From: Pandoraea anapnoica
GTDB lineage: Bacteria; Pseudomonadota; Gammaproteobacteria; Burkholderiales; Burkholderiaceae
Length of the DNA: 64,000 nucleotides
Direction: 5' to 3'
NCBI RefSeq assembly: GCF_902459765.1
Contig: NZ_CABPSP010000011.1
Span: forward strand, 1-64,000
Below, one piece after another: positions 43,309-51,817 of this stretch (its first letter is position 1; each line of letters opens with the position of its first letter). The notes under the pieces were generated by a model. It searched no databases, was not told where the DNA came from, and was given only the letters and a program-made list of their open reading frames with translations. The position numbers were made by a program, and so were the translations under genes.

Positions 43309-44529
43309 TTACGCGGCGACCTTGAGCGACGGCGTGTCCTTGGCCTTCGCCAGATAGTCCATTGCAGCGACAACACCCGAGCCAGCCAGCTTCACGCCGG
43401 AGATTTGCAGGCCCATTTCGCAGCCCGAGAGCGTGGCCATGAGCGTCAGATCGTTGCAGTCGCCCAGATGGCCGATGCGGAACATCGTGCCGCGGATCTT
43501 GCCGAGCGCCTGACCGAGCGACATGTCGAAGCGTTCGTAAATGCGCTTGCGAACTTCGTCGGCGTCCACGCCTTGCGGCATGACCACACCAGTGAGCACC
43601 GGGCTGTACACCGCCGGGTCCTGACACTGGATCTCCAGCCCCCAGGCGTTGACGGCGCGACGCGTCGCCTCGGCCAGTCGCTGGTGACGGGCAAACACGT
43701 TGTCCAGCCCTTCCTCCAGAATCATGTCGAGCGCTTCGGACAAGCCGTACAGCAGGTTCGTGTTCGGCGTGTACGGCCAGTAGCCGTTCTTGTTCGCTTC
43801 GATGATTTCCTGCCAGCCCCAGAAGGCGCGCGGCAGTTTCGCCTGCTTACCGGCTTCCAGCGCCTTGGGCGAGACGGCATTGAAGCTGATGCCCGGCGGC
43901 AGCATCAGACCCTTTTGCGAGCCCGAGACGGTGACGTCGACACCCCATTCGTCATGGCGATAGTCGGCCGAACCGAGGCCCGAGATCGTGTCGACGAGCA
44001 GCAGCGCCGGGTGCTTGGCCGCATCGATGGCGCGACGCACGGCCGCAATATCGGAGGTCACACCGGTGGACGTTTCGTTGTGCACCACGCACACGGCCTT
44101 GATGGCGTGGCCGGTGTCTTCGCGCAGACGCGCTTCGATCATGTCCGGCTGCACGCCACGACGCCAGCCTTCAGTGCCCGGCAGGCCAATGAACTCCGGC
44201 TTGAGGCCGAGGTTTTCGGCCATCTTCTTCCACAGCGTGGAGAAGTGTCCGGTCTCGAACATGAGCACATGTTCGCCCGGCGAGAGCGTGTTCGTCAGCG
44301 CGGCTTCCCACGCACCGGTGCCCGAAGCCGGATAGATCACCACCGGCTGTTCGGTCTTGAAAATCTTCTTGATGTCGGCGAGCACCTTGCGACCGAGCGC
44401 ACCGAATTCGGGGCCGCGATGGTCGATCGTCGGATAGCTCATGGCGCGCAGAATGCGATCGGGCACCGGGCTCGGGCCAGGGATCTGCAGGAAATGGCGA
44501 CCCGAGGGATGGAAATCGAGCTTCAACAT
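43309..44529 (-). CDS. class V aminotransferase, serine-glyoxylate type
   Basis: PLP-dependent aminotransferase of 406 residues, serine--glyoxylate/aspartate--glyoxylate aminotransferase group. Features: IPGPSPVPDRILRAMSYPTI at the N-terminus, PASGTGAWEAAL (about 68), PLP lysine in VSGSQKGLMLPPG (about 204) and the C-terminal RIGHLGDCND. It converts glyoxylate to glycine with an amino donor, as in the serine cycle (SgaA) or beta-hydroxyaspartate cycle (BhcA). Its promoter holds the palindromic operator at 44559-44579, which shares a 14-bp core with the divergent GntR gene. The downstream palindromic element may act as its 3' end. Confidence 0.9.
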   Translation of the reverse strand: MLKLDFHPSGRHFLQIPGPSPVPDRILRAMSYPTIDHRGPEFGALGRKVLADIKKIFKTEQPVVIYPASGTGAWEAALTNTLSPGEHVLMFETGHFSTLWKKMAENLGLKPEFIGLPGTEGWRRGVQPDMIEARLREDTGHAIKAVCVVHNETSTGVTSDIAAVRRAIDAAKHPALLLVDTISGLGSADYRHDEWGVDVTVSGSQKGLMLPPGISFNAVSPKALEAGKQAKLPRAFWGWQEIIEANKNGYWPYTPNTNLLYGLSEALDMILEEGLDNVFARHQRLAEATRRAVNAWGLEIQCQDPAVYSPVLTGVVMPQGVDADEVRKRIYERFDMSLGQALGKIRGTMFRIGHLGDCNDLTLMATLSGCEMGLQISGVKLAGSGVVAAMDYLAKAKDTPSLKVAA

Positions 44530-44558
44530 GAACGTCTATCTCCTCTTGAAAAATTCGT

Positions 44559-44579
44559 TTTTGAATTTTGCATTCAAAA
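44559..44579. promoter_or_regulatory. GntR operator upstream of the aminotransferase gene
   Basis: TTTTGAAT (44559-44566) and ATTCAAAA (44572-44579) form an inverted repeat with a 5-bp spacer, 30 nt before the aminotransferase start. Its minus-strand core TTTTGAATGCAAAA is found again at 44711-44724. Confidence 0.75.
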
Positions 44580-44710
44580 TACTTTAGCAGAGCGGATGAC
44601 TTTCGCAAGGGGTGAGAAGCGCTTTTAATACAGTCGTTTACCCTAGAGATACGGACGCCTGATACCGTGCGTTACAATCGCGACCATGACGCCTGATGCC
44701 GATTTGATGA

Positions 44711-44724
44711 TTTTGAATGCAAAA
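44711..44724. promoter_or_regulatory. second copy of the GntR operator, at the gntR start
   Basis: TTTTGAATGCAAAA matches the minus-strand core of the 44566-44579 site at all 14 bases. It overlaps the first ATG (44717) of the regulator gene, which favours autorepression and makes ATG 44726 a possible true start. Confidence 0.7.
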
Positions 44725-45433
44725 AATGGATAATACGTCGACGATTGCCGCCCCCGAAATCCCGCGTGTCGAGCGCCTTCGATTGCACGACACCGTCGTC
44801 GAGCATCTGCGCCGCCTCATCATCGAGGGGGTGCTCTCCCCAGGGGTCAAGCTCAACGAACGCGAGTTGTGCGAGACGCTGGGCATCTCGCGCACGCCGC
44901 TGCGCGAAGCGTTCAAGGTGCTGGCGGCCGAAGGGCTTATCGAGATCGCACCGAATCGCGGCGCGAGCGTCGCGCGCATGACAGAGAAGGAAATCCGCGA
45001 GATGTTCGAGCTCATGAGTGCGCTTGAAGCATTCTCGGGGGAGTTGGCGGCCGAGCGTATGACAGCCGTCGAACTGGCCGAGATCAAGGCATTGCATTAC
45101 GCCATGCTCGCATGCCGCGCGCAGCAAGACCTGCCGGGCTACTACGCGCGTAATCAGGCAATTCACGATCGCATCAACGAAGCGGCGCGCAACGGCGCGT
45201 TGCGTCAGACTTATGTGGCCATCAACCGTCGACTGATGGCGCTGCGCTTTCGCTCGAACTTCCATTCGGACAAGTGGGATCGCGCCATCCACGAGCATGA
45301 GCAGATGATCGACGCGCTGGAGCAACGCGATGGCAAACGGCTCGGTGAGATTCTGCGCAAGCACTTGCTGGCCAAGCGCGACGCCGTCCTGCAAATTCAC
45401 GCCGAACCGGCAAGCGACGCCCCGAGCAACTGA
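44717..45433 (+). CDS. GntR-family regulator, FCD (FadR-type) subfamily
   Basis: 238 residues: N-terminal winged HTH (about 20-85; VVEHLRRLIIEGVLSPGVKL, CETLGISRTPLREAFKVLAA) and C-terminal all-helical FCD domain (about 95-225), with the metal/ligand residues expected in EIREMFELMSALE and HDRINEAARN. It is divergent from the aminotransferase with operators near both starts, so it is probably the pathway repressor, and perhaps also acts on the MFS/FAD/DSD1 genes beyond. The start could be 44717 or 44726. A terminator hairpin follows at 45468-45504. Confidence 0.92.
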   Translation: MQKMDNTSTIAAPEIPRVERLRLHDTVVEHLRRLIIEGVLSPGVKLNERELCETLGISRTPLREAFKVLAAEGLIEIAPNRGASVARMTEKEIREMFELMSALEAFSGELAAERMTAVELAEIKALHYAMLACRAQQDLPGYYARNQAIHDRINEAARNGALRQTYVAINRRLMALRFRSNFHSDKWDRAIHEHEQMIDALEQRDGKRLGEILRKHLLAKRDAVLQIHAEPASDAPSN

Positions 45434-45467
45434 GGCGCTGCATCTCACCAACACCACGCCAAACGAC

Positions 45468-45504
45468 AAACGGCACGTGAGTGCATTCACTCAACGTGCC
45501 GTTT
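45468..45504 (+). terminator. hairpin terminator after the GntR gene
   Basis: AAACGGCACGT (45468-45478) pairs with ACGTGCCGTTT (45494-45504). The enclosed TGAGTGCATTCACTCA extends the stem. It is followed by GCTTTG, and the opposite side is A-rich. Confidence 0.75.
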
Positions 45505-45617
45505 GCTTTGCGACTGACTTTGTCGCGACCTTCTCTGCTGCGGCTTTCTACGACGACCTTTGCCGCGCAATGCTTCGCTTCGCGCCGGACTCACCGGCAC
45601 ATCACCGCTGTACGACT

Positions 45618-46274
45618 TTACAGCCGACGCTCTGCTGCTTCCAGCGCACGACGCGCCAGAACTGCCGGTGACTCCAGCACTTCTCCCGCAAGACGCGCGA
45701 CGAGCGAGGCCACATTACGACCGTACTGCTTGCCAGCGATGACATCGGCCGGATCGAGCGCATAGGCCGCGTCGACTTCGACGCCTGGGGTCGTGACCGC
45801 AGGGAAATCACCAGCGAAGCGCGTGATCATCGATCCTGCCGAGCCGCGCATCTCGAAGTCGGCGTCGTCGGCTTGCGCATCGGCCCACACCATGCCGTGC
45901 TGTGCGGCCAGCGCGGCAAAGTAATCGAGCGTGTTGCGCTTGTCCTCGCCGGAGCGGCAACTGAACGAGAATCCGCCCGCGACCTTGTTGCGCCAGCTGC
46001 GCGCGCGCCACATGCCCGTGGTCGCGTCGGCGAAAGCCTTGAATGCGGCGGCAACGCCACCCTGAAATGCCGGTGCACCGAAGATGATGGCGTCGGCCGC
46101 AGCCAGACGCGACATCATGACTTCGTCGTGCCATTGATTGCCGATAAGCTGATGCGGCTCGATGCTGAACAGTTGTGCGTGTGCGCCCGCGTCATTCACA
46201 CCCTGGGCGACCGAATGAGCAATCATGGCGGTTGCGCCGCCCTGCGAATAATAGACGATTGCGATATTGGACAT
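45618..46274 (-). CDS. flavodoxin/NAD(P)H:quinone oxidoreductase family protein
   Basis: Flavodoxin-like protein of 218 residues, WrbA/NAD(P)H dehydrogenase (quinone) group. It has the FMN phosphate loop VYYSQGGATAMIA (about 8-20), FGAPAFQGGVAAAFKAFAD (about 65-83; family GTPxRxGxxxxxxKxFxD) and KVAGGFSFSC (about 97). The C-terminal 50 residues lack the usual WrbA motifs. It likely transfers two electrons to a quinone or other acceptor using FMN. It converges with the GntR gene. Regulation not visible. Confidence 0.82.
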   Translation of the reverse strand: MSNIAIVYYSQGGATAMIAHSVAQGVNDAGAHAQLFSIEPHQLIGNQWHDEVMMSRLAAADAIIFGAPAFQGGVAAAFKAFADATTGMWRARSWRNKVAGGFSFSCRSGEDKRNTLDYFAALAAQHGMVWADAQADDADFEMRGSAGSMITRFAGDFPAVTTPGVEVDAAYALDPADVIAGKQYGRNVASLVARLAGEVLESPAVLARRALEAAERRL

Positions 46275-46766
46275 GGCCTAGTGCTTCCCTATTGGATGTC
46301 CGCCCCATGGCACCGCCGGGATCGCGCTTCCCTACGCTTCCTCTGGCTGTCTGGACATCAGTCAAGGCCAGATAATGCCAGTGATAACCCCTAGGGAATA
46401 GCCCGCATTCGTGGACATGACTGTTCCGCTAAAGATAACAATCGAACGAATGCAGGACGCTGTCACTTCGCGAGCGCGAAACTGACAGGAAAATGACGTG
46501 GCGCTGACAGTGCGCCACCATGCGCGCCACCGGCCGGAAAGCCCCTCGCAGCAAGGCGCGACAGGGCGGTGGGCGGCGTCGCCCCGTCAGGCTGAGCCGA
46601 ATGCTCATGGCCCCACCGATGGCAGGGGTAATTATAGGAAGATTCGAGGCGGCCGACGGTGCAGGGTACGCCGGCAGACGGCAAACAGTTCCCGCAAACC
46701 GCGTGAGTTCGACTCAACGACGCACGAATATTCCGTGCGCGTTTTTTCTTTGTCGACGATGCGGGT
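46275..46766. other. 492-nt intergenic region without a supported gene
   Basis: It lies between the flavodoxin-family start and the IclR stop. I see no ORF with family-like sequence. An inverted repeat with arms CGCACG (46731-46736) and CGTGCG (46744-46749), followed by a T-rich run (46750-46762), looks like a plus-strand terminator, but no plus-strand gene precedes it. This could indicate an unannotated small RNA, or be incidental. Confidence 0.4.
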
Positions 46767-47618
46767 TCAGCGTCGCGACAGTGCCCCGGCGGGTGCCCCA
46801 AGTCGCACCGACAACTGATCGGCCAGTTCGCGCATCTGGCGACCGATGCGTTGTCCGGTCTGCGCATCGATCTCATTCGTCAGGAAACTCACCGCCAACC
46901 CGGCGACCGCGCGCTCACCGCTCGCGTCGAACACCGGCGCGCCGAAGCAGATCATGCCTTCGCGCATCTGCCCGTTGTCGATCGAATAGCCGTCACGACG
47001 CACCTGCGCCATCTCTTCGGCCAATGCGGGATAGGTCCCGACGCTCGCACGCGTGAGCGGTGCGGGCCATGCACCCGCCAGCAGATCGGCCGCCTCGCCC
47101 GGCGGCAATGTCGAGAGCATGGCTTTGCCAGTCGCCGTATAGGGCGCAGGCAAGCGCATGCCGATGCGGAACGTCACGCCCAGCGGACGGTTGCCGTTGT
47201 GGCACGCGAGATAGATCACTTCCGCGCCATCGAGCACGGAGAGCGTCACGGTTTCTTCCGAGAACGCACGCGACGCCTCCCAGACCGCCCGGAACTCCTC
47301 GGTAATGTTGGTCTGCGAAAGAAACGCATTCGCCCATCCCATCACATACGACCCCATCGTCATGCCGCCGTTGGCATGACGCTTCACAAGACGCAGCTTG
47401 ACCAGCGTGTCGCAAAGCCCGTGCAGCGTGCTCTTCGGCACGCCCGTCTCGCGCGCAAGATCGGCCAGCGTCACCGGTTCGGACGCCGCAGCAATCACAT
47501 CGAGGACATGCACAGCCCGCACCACGGCAGGCGCTGTGGTCTTGAGCGGTTCGTCGGGATGGGCGGCGGCGTTCGTCGCAGAAGCGTTGGCAGGCAGATC
47601 GAGTTTGCGCTTTGGCAT
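46767..47618 (-). CDS. IclR-family transcriptional regulator
   Basis: 283 residues: N-terminal winged HTH (about 30-92; RAVHVLDVIAAASEPVTLAD, GVPKSTLHGLCDTLVKL) and IclR effector-binding domain (about 105-270), with the conserved PAPYTATGKAMLS, EEMAQVRRDGYSIDNGQMREG and FDASGERAVAGLAVSF. The first 25 residues are a disordered-looking leader. It is divergent from the GabD/Liv/ADH operon. Three operator-like repeats lie near that operon's promoter (47773-47825), so it is the likely pathway regulator, as repressor or substrate-responsive activator. Confidence 0.92.
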   Translation of the reverse strand: MPKRKLDLPANASATNAAAHPDEPLKTTAPAVVRAVHVLDVIAAASEPVTLADLARETGVPKSTLHGLCDTLVKLRLVKRHANGGMTMGSYVMGWANAFLSQTNITEEFRAVWEASRAFSEETVTLSVLDGAEVIYLACHNGNRPLGVTFRIGMRLPAPYTATGKAMLSTLPPGEAADLLAGAWPAPLTRASVGTYPALAEEMAQVRRDGYSIDNGQMREGMICFGAPVFDASGERAVAGLAVSFLTNEIDAQTGQRIGRQMRELADQLSVRLGAPAGALSRR

Positions 47619-47772
47619 GAATCGGGGATCTCGGGAATCTCAGGAAACGGCGTCGATTTAGTCGGAATGGATCGGGGGACGGGCCGGGTGACGAGCGACA
47701 CGCCGCCAGCATGGTACGGGCAAGTCATTCTCATTCTGGCCTAGGGAAAACCCCTTAGTTGCACCCAAAACG

Positions 47773-47825
47773 TTCAATACGTAGAATCACATTCAATACA
47801 TAGAATACCGTTCAATAGATAGAAC
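47773..47825. promoter_or_regulatory. three tandem operator repeats, 19-bp spacing
   Basis: TTCAATACGTAGAAT, TTCAATACATAGAAT and TTCAATAGATAGAAC begin at 47773, 47792 and 47811. Each is an imperfect palindrome (TTC...GAA). They lie 60-112 nt before the aldehyde dehydrogenase start, in the divergent region with the IclR gene, and are the probable IclR binding array. Confidence 0.8.
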
Positions 47826-47884
47826 GGCAAGCAACAACCCGAGACACTGCCCATAGGAAACGCCGGCCCGCCCGGCCTACTGCC

Positions 47885-49333
47885 ATGCAACTCAAAGACA
47901 CCCATCTTTTCAAGACCCTTGCGTGGGTCGACGGTCAATGGATCGCGGCCGACAGCGGCAAGACGTTCGACGTGCTCGACCCCGCGACCGGCGAAGTGCT
48001 GGCCAAAGTGCCGGAACTCGGCGCAGAGGAAACCACGCGCGCCGTGAGCGCCGCCGAGGCCGCCCAGAAGGCGTGGGCCGCCCGCACCGGCAAGGAGCGC
48101 GCCAACGTGCTGCGCCGCTGGTTCGATCTGATGATCGCAAACACCGACGACCTCGCGTACCTGATGACGCGCGAACAAGGCAAGCCGCTGGCCGAAGCCC
48201 GCGGCGAGATCGCCTACGCAGCAAGCTTCATCGAATGGTTCGCGGAAGAGGCCAAGCGTGTGGACGGCGACGTGCTCGCCACGCCCGCCGCCGACAAGCG
48301 TCTGGTCACCATCAAGCAACCGGTCGGTGTTTGTGCCGCCATCACGCCGTGGAACTTCCCGGCCGCGATGATCACACGCAAGGTCGCGCCAGCACTGGCG
48401 GCCGGCTGCGCCATCGTGGTCAAGCCGTCCGAACTTACCCCGCTGTCTGCCTTCGCACTGGCCGAGCTGGCACATCGCGCGGGCATTCCCGGCGGCGTGT
48501 TCCAGGTCGTCACGGGCGACGCCCGCGCTGTGGGCGGCGTGCTGACGTCGCACCCGAGCGTGCGCAAGCTGTCGTTCACCGGCTCGACCGGCGTGGGCCG
48601 CCTGCTGATGGCGCAGTGCGCCCCCACGGTCAAGCGCCTGTCGCTGGAGCTGGGCGGCAACGCGCCGTTCATCGTGTTCGACGATGCCGACATCGACGCT
48701 GCCGTCGAAGGCGCACTCGCCGCGAAGTACCGCAATGGCGGTCAGACGTGCGTCTGCGCGAATCGCTTCTACATTCAGGATGGCGTCTACGACACGTTCG
48801 CCGAGAAGTTCGCCAAGCGCGTCGCGGAAATGAAGGTCGGCAACGGTCTGGAAGACGGCGTTGTCATTGGCCCACTGATCGAAGGTAAGGCAGTGGACAA
48901 AGTCGTGACACTGGTCGAAGACGCGAAGTCGCGAGGCGCACGCGTGCTCGTGGGCGGCGAAGCCCATGCACTGGGCGGCACCTACTACGCACCGACCGTG
49001 ATCGCCGACGCCACGTCGCAAATGCGCATGGCCCGCGAAGAAATCTTCGGCCCGGTCGCCCCGCTCTTCCGCTTCACGCGCGACGCCGACGCCATCGCAC
49101 TCGCGAACGACACCGAGTTCGGCCTCGCCGCCTATCTGTATACGCGCGACATCGCACGTGCCTGGCGCACGTCCGAAGCGCTCGAATACGGCATGGTCGG
49201 CCTGAACACCGGCCTGATCTCCAACGAGGTCGCGCCGTTCGGCGGCATCAAGCAATCGGGCGTGGGCCGCGAAGGCTCGCGCTACGGCATCGAGGAATAC
49301 CTCGAAATGAAGTACCTGTGCCTGCAAGTGTGA
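47885..49333 (+). CDS. gabD: succinate-semialdehyde dehydrogenase
   Basis: NAD(P)+-dependent aldehyde dehydrogenase of 482 residues, GabD subfamily, oxidising succinate semialdehyde to succinate. Catalytic Glu255 (LELGGNAP) and Cys289 (GGQTCVCANRF) are in place, with the Rossmann motif FTGSTGVGRLL (about 233) and ITPWNFP (about 153). The CVC pair at 289-291 is also found in E. coli GabD and some homologs. It is the first gene of the operon with a Liv-type importer and an iron alcohol dehydrogenase, which together suggest 4-hydroxybutyrate catabolism. The IclR array lies upstream. Confidence 0.9.
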   Translation: MQLKDTHLFKTLAWVDGQWIAADSGKTFDVLDPATGEVLAKVPELGAEETTRAVSAAEAAQKAWAARTGKERANVLRRWFDLMIANTDDLAYLMTREQGKPLAEARGEIAYAASFIEWFAEEAKRVDGDVLATPAADKRLVTIKQPVGVCAAITPWNFPAAMITRKVAPALAAGCAIVVKPSELTPLSAFALAELAHRAGIPGGVFQVVTGDARAVGGVLTSHPSVRKLSFTGSTGVGRLLMAQCAPTVKRLSLELGGNAPFIVFDDADIDAAVEGALAAKYRNGGQTCVCANRFYIQDGVYDTFAEKFAKRVAEMKVGNGLEDGVVIGPLIEGKAVDKVVTLVEDAKSRGARVLVGGEAHALGGTYYAPTVIADATSQMRMAREEIFGPVAPLFRFTRDADAIALANDTEFGLAAYLYTRDIARAWRTSEALEYGMVGLNTGLISNEVAPFGGIKQSGVGREGSRYGIEEYLEMKYLCLQV

Positions 49334-49467
49334 GGTAGGCGGCCTGCCCGGCAAACCCCAGGCAGGCCCGGGCACCGCACCGGGGCATCAGACTCCGCAC
49401 GTTCATAAATCGACATACATCGACCTCCATCGACGTACGCGTCGCAACACCACCAAAGGAAACCAGT

Positions 49468-50760
49468 ATGAAGCGCGTTATCCAGCGCGGCATGAAGCCG
49501 CTCGCTCTCGCACTTGCGGCCGGCGCCGCGATCGCCTCGGTTGCCACCACGGCACACGCCGATGCCAAGCCGATCAAGATCGGCATCGTGACGTTCATGT
49601 CGGGGGCTGCCGCCGGTCCCTTCGGCGTGCCGGCCAAGAACGCCGCCGAAGTCACCGCTGCCGAGCTTAACGCTGGCAAGGTGCCTGCCCCATATGCCAC
49701 GAAGGGCTTCGGCGGTGCGCCGATCGAACTCGTCTACATCGACGAAGCGGGCAGCACGAGCAAGCAGGTCAGTGAGTACCGCAACCTGTTGAACCAAGGC
49801 GTCGACTATGTCGTCGGCTACACCTCGTCGGGCAACTGCCTGGCCATCGCACCGGTGGCCGAAGAAATGAAGAAGGTCACGCTGTTCTTCGATTGCGGCA
49901 CACCGCGCGTGTTCGAAGACGCGAGCTTCAAGTACGTCTTCCGCCCGGTGGCCACCGCCACGATGGACAACGTGGGCGCCGCCCGCTATGTCGCAGAGCG
50001 CAAGCCGGATCTGCAAACGTACGCTGGCATCAACCAGAACTACGCCTGGGGTCAGGACGCCTGGGCCGACTTCGAAGGCACGCTCAAGTCGCTCAAGCCG
50101 AATGCCAAGTCGGTCAGCTCGCAAATGCCGCAACTGGGCGCAGGTCAGTACAACGCTGGCATTTCGAGCCTGCTCGCGGCGCACCCCGACGTGCTGCATT
50201 CGAGCTTCTGGGGCGGTGACCTCGAAGGTCTCGTCGTGCAGGCGGGTCCGCGCGACCTGTTCAAGAAGTCGCTCACGGTGCTGACCGCCGGTGAGACGGC
50301 CACGCACGGCAAGACGCGTCTGCCGGACGGGGTGATCATCGGCGCACGTGGCATGTACGGCATGTTCGCGCCAGATAACGCGCTGAACCGCTGGCTGCGC
50401 ACCGCCTACAGCGCCAAGTTCAACGACACGCCGAGCTACCCGTCGTACAAGATGAACCAGAGCATCCTTGCGCTCAAGGCCGCTTACGAGAAGGCACAAG
50501 CCGCGAACGGCGGCAAGCAGCCCACGCCCGAACAGGTCATCGCTTCGTTCGAGCACCTCGCCTTCGAAGCACCCGCAGGGAAGATCGGTCTGACGCTGGG
50601 CAAGGGCCACCAGGCCGCGCAAGGCACGGCATTCGGCATCGTGAAGAACGTGAACGGCAAGGTCACGGTGACGGACGTGAAGCAGTACTCGATCGCCGAA
50701 GTCACGCCGCCGGAAGGCGTGAAGTCGGCCGACTGGATCAAGGGCGGCCTGAAGCACTAA
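49468..50760 (+). CDS. Liv-type ABC transporter substrate-binding protein
   Basis: Periplasmic receptor of 430 residues, branched-chain amino acid/amide (HAAT) type. Signal peptide 1-31 (cleavage after AHA). The mature part starts KPIKIGIVTFMSGAAAGPFG with the characteristic type I periplasmic fold; further on come YVVGYTSSGNCLAIAPVAEE and YAGINQNYAWGQDAW. At 430 residues it is longer than LivJ (about 367). Genome context argues for a hydroxy/oxo acid ligand rather than an amino acid. 134 nt after gabD. Confidence 0.9.
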   Translation: MKRVIQRGMKPLALALAAGAAIASVATTAHADAKPIKIGIVTFMSGAAAGPFGVPAKNAAEVTAAELNAGKVPAPYATKGFGGAPIELVYIDEAGSTSKQVSEYRNLLNQGVDYVVGYTSSGNCLAIAPVAEEMKKVTLFFDCGTPRVFEDASFKYVFRPVATATMDNVGAARYVAERKPDLQTYAGINQNYAWGQDAWADFEGTLKSLKPNAKSVSSQMPQLGAGQYNAGISSLLAAHPDVLHSSFWGGDLEGLVVQAGPRDLFKKSLTVLTAGETATHGKTRLPDGVIIGARGMYGMFAPDNALNRWLRTAYSAKFNDTPSYPSYKMNQSILALKAAYEKAQAANGGKQPTPEQVIASFEHLAFEAPAGKIGLTLGKGHQAAQGTAFGIVKNVNGKVTVTDVKQYSIAEVTPPEGVKSADWIKGGLKH

Positions 50761-50920
50761 GCCATCCCCCGGCAGATCCTTTCACGTAACACTTAAGCAT
50801 CAAGTTCGGGAGGACGGGCAAGTCTCGCCCTCTCGTCCCCCTTGCAATAAAGCGGTACCCGCAAGGCCGGTGTCGTGGCGACTGACTGCGCCCGGCCTTG
50901 CGCTCCAAGGAGAATGCGAG

Positions 50921-51817
50921 ATGTCGCAGATCTACGCCGTCCTGGTGGACGGGGTGATGTACGCCGCGTGGCTGTTCCTGGTTGCTCTGGGACTGACCCT
51001 CGTCTACGGCGTGCTCAAAATCTTGAACATGGCGCACGGCAGCCTGTACGCGCTGGGCGCGTATGCTGGCGTGACGCTGATCGGCCCGTGGGTTGCCCAG
51101 GGTGGCAATCTTTACGTGAGCTATCTATTGCTCGTGCTGGCGGCCATCGTCGCGGGCGGAGCCATCGGCTTCATCATGGAGCGCGGCATTCTGAAGCGCT
51201 TCTACGGGCAAGACCCCGTGGTGCTGCTGCTCGTCACCTATGCGCTCTTCCTCATCATGGAAGACGCCATCAAGCTCGTCTGGGGTGTCGATCCGTACTC
51301 GGTCTCGGAACCGTACAGCTTCCTCGGTAACTTCGACCTCGGTGATCTCTCGTACCCGAACTACAACTTCCTGATCGTGGGCGTGGCGCTCATCGCGGGC
51401 ATCGGCCTCACGGCGTTCCTGAAGTTCACCCGCAGCGGCCGTTTGCTGCGCGCGGTGATTCACGACCGCGAAGTCAGTCAGGCGATGGGCATTCGCGTGA
51501 GCCGTTATTTCGTGGTGACGTTCATGGCAGGCGCAGTGCTCGCAGCCATCGGTGGCGCACTCACCGCACCGACCGTGTCGGTCGCGCCCGGCATGGGCGT
51601 GGAAATCGTGGTGCTCACGTTCGCCGTGGTCGTGATCGGCGGACTGGGGTCGCTGCCCGGCGCAGCGTTCGGTGCGTTGCTCGTGGGTCTGGTGCGCGCG
51701 AGTGCCGTGCATTACTGGCCGCAAGGCGAGCTGTTCTCCATCTACATCGTCATGGCGCTGGTGCTGGCTGTGCGTCCGAAAGGCATCTTCGCTCCGCTGG
51801 AGGCTCGCAAGATATGA
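50921..51817 (+). CDS. Liv-type ABC permease, LivH-like
   Basis: Inner-membrane permease of 298 residues with about eight helices. LivH signature: LALGLTLVYGVLK-like start (FLVALGLTLVYGVLKILNMA) and the second-half EAA-like region GVEIVVLTFAVVVIGGLGSL, with GIRVSRYFVVTFMAGAVLAA. The start at 50921 has AAGGAG upstream. It overlaps the LivM gene by 4 nt. It forms the channel with LivM. Confidence 0.92.
   Translation: MSQIYAVLVDGVMYAAWLFLVALGLTLVYGVLKILNMAHGSLYALGAYAGVTLIGPWVAQGGNLYVSYLLLVLAAIVAGGAIGFIMERGILKRFYGQDPVVLLLVTYALFLIMEDAIKLVWGVDPYSVSEPYSFLGNFDLGDLSYPNYNFLIVGVALIAGIGLTAFLKFTRSGRLLRAVIHDREVSQAMGIRVSRYFVVTFMAGAVLAAIGGALTAPTVSVAPGMGVEIVVLTFAVVVIGGLGSLPGAAFGALLVGLVRASAVHYWPQGELFSIYIVMALVLAVRPKGIFAPLEARKI

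Noticed and set aside
47773-47825. Three evenly spaced repeats as a CRISPR array
   Set aside because: Period of 19 bp, units of 15 bp and spacers of only 4 bp do not fit CRISPR; a regulator array before an operon fits well.
47774-49375. 533-codon minus-strand frame antisense to gabD
   Set aside because: It reads through the IclR operators and the whole of gabD in reverse; no recognisable domain or start region.
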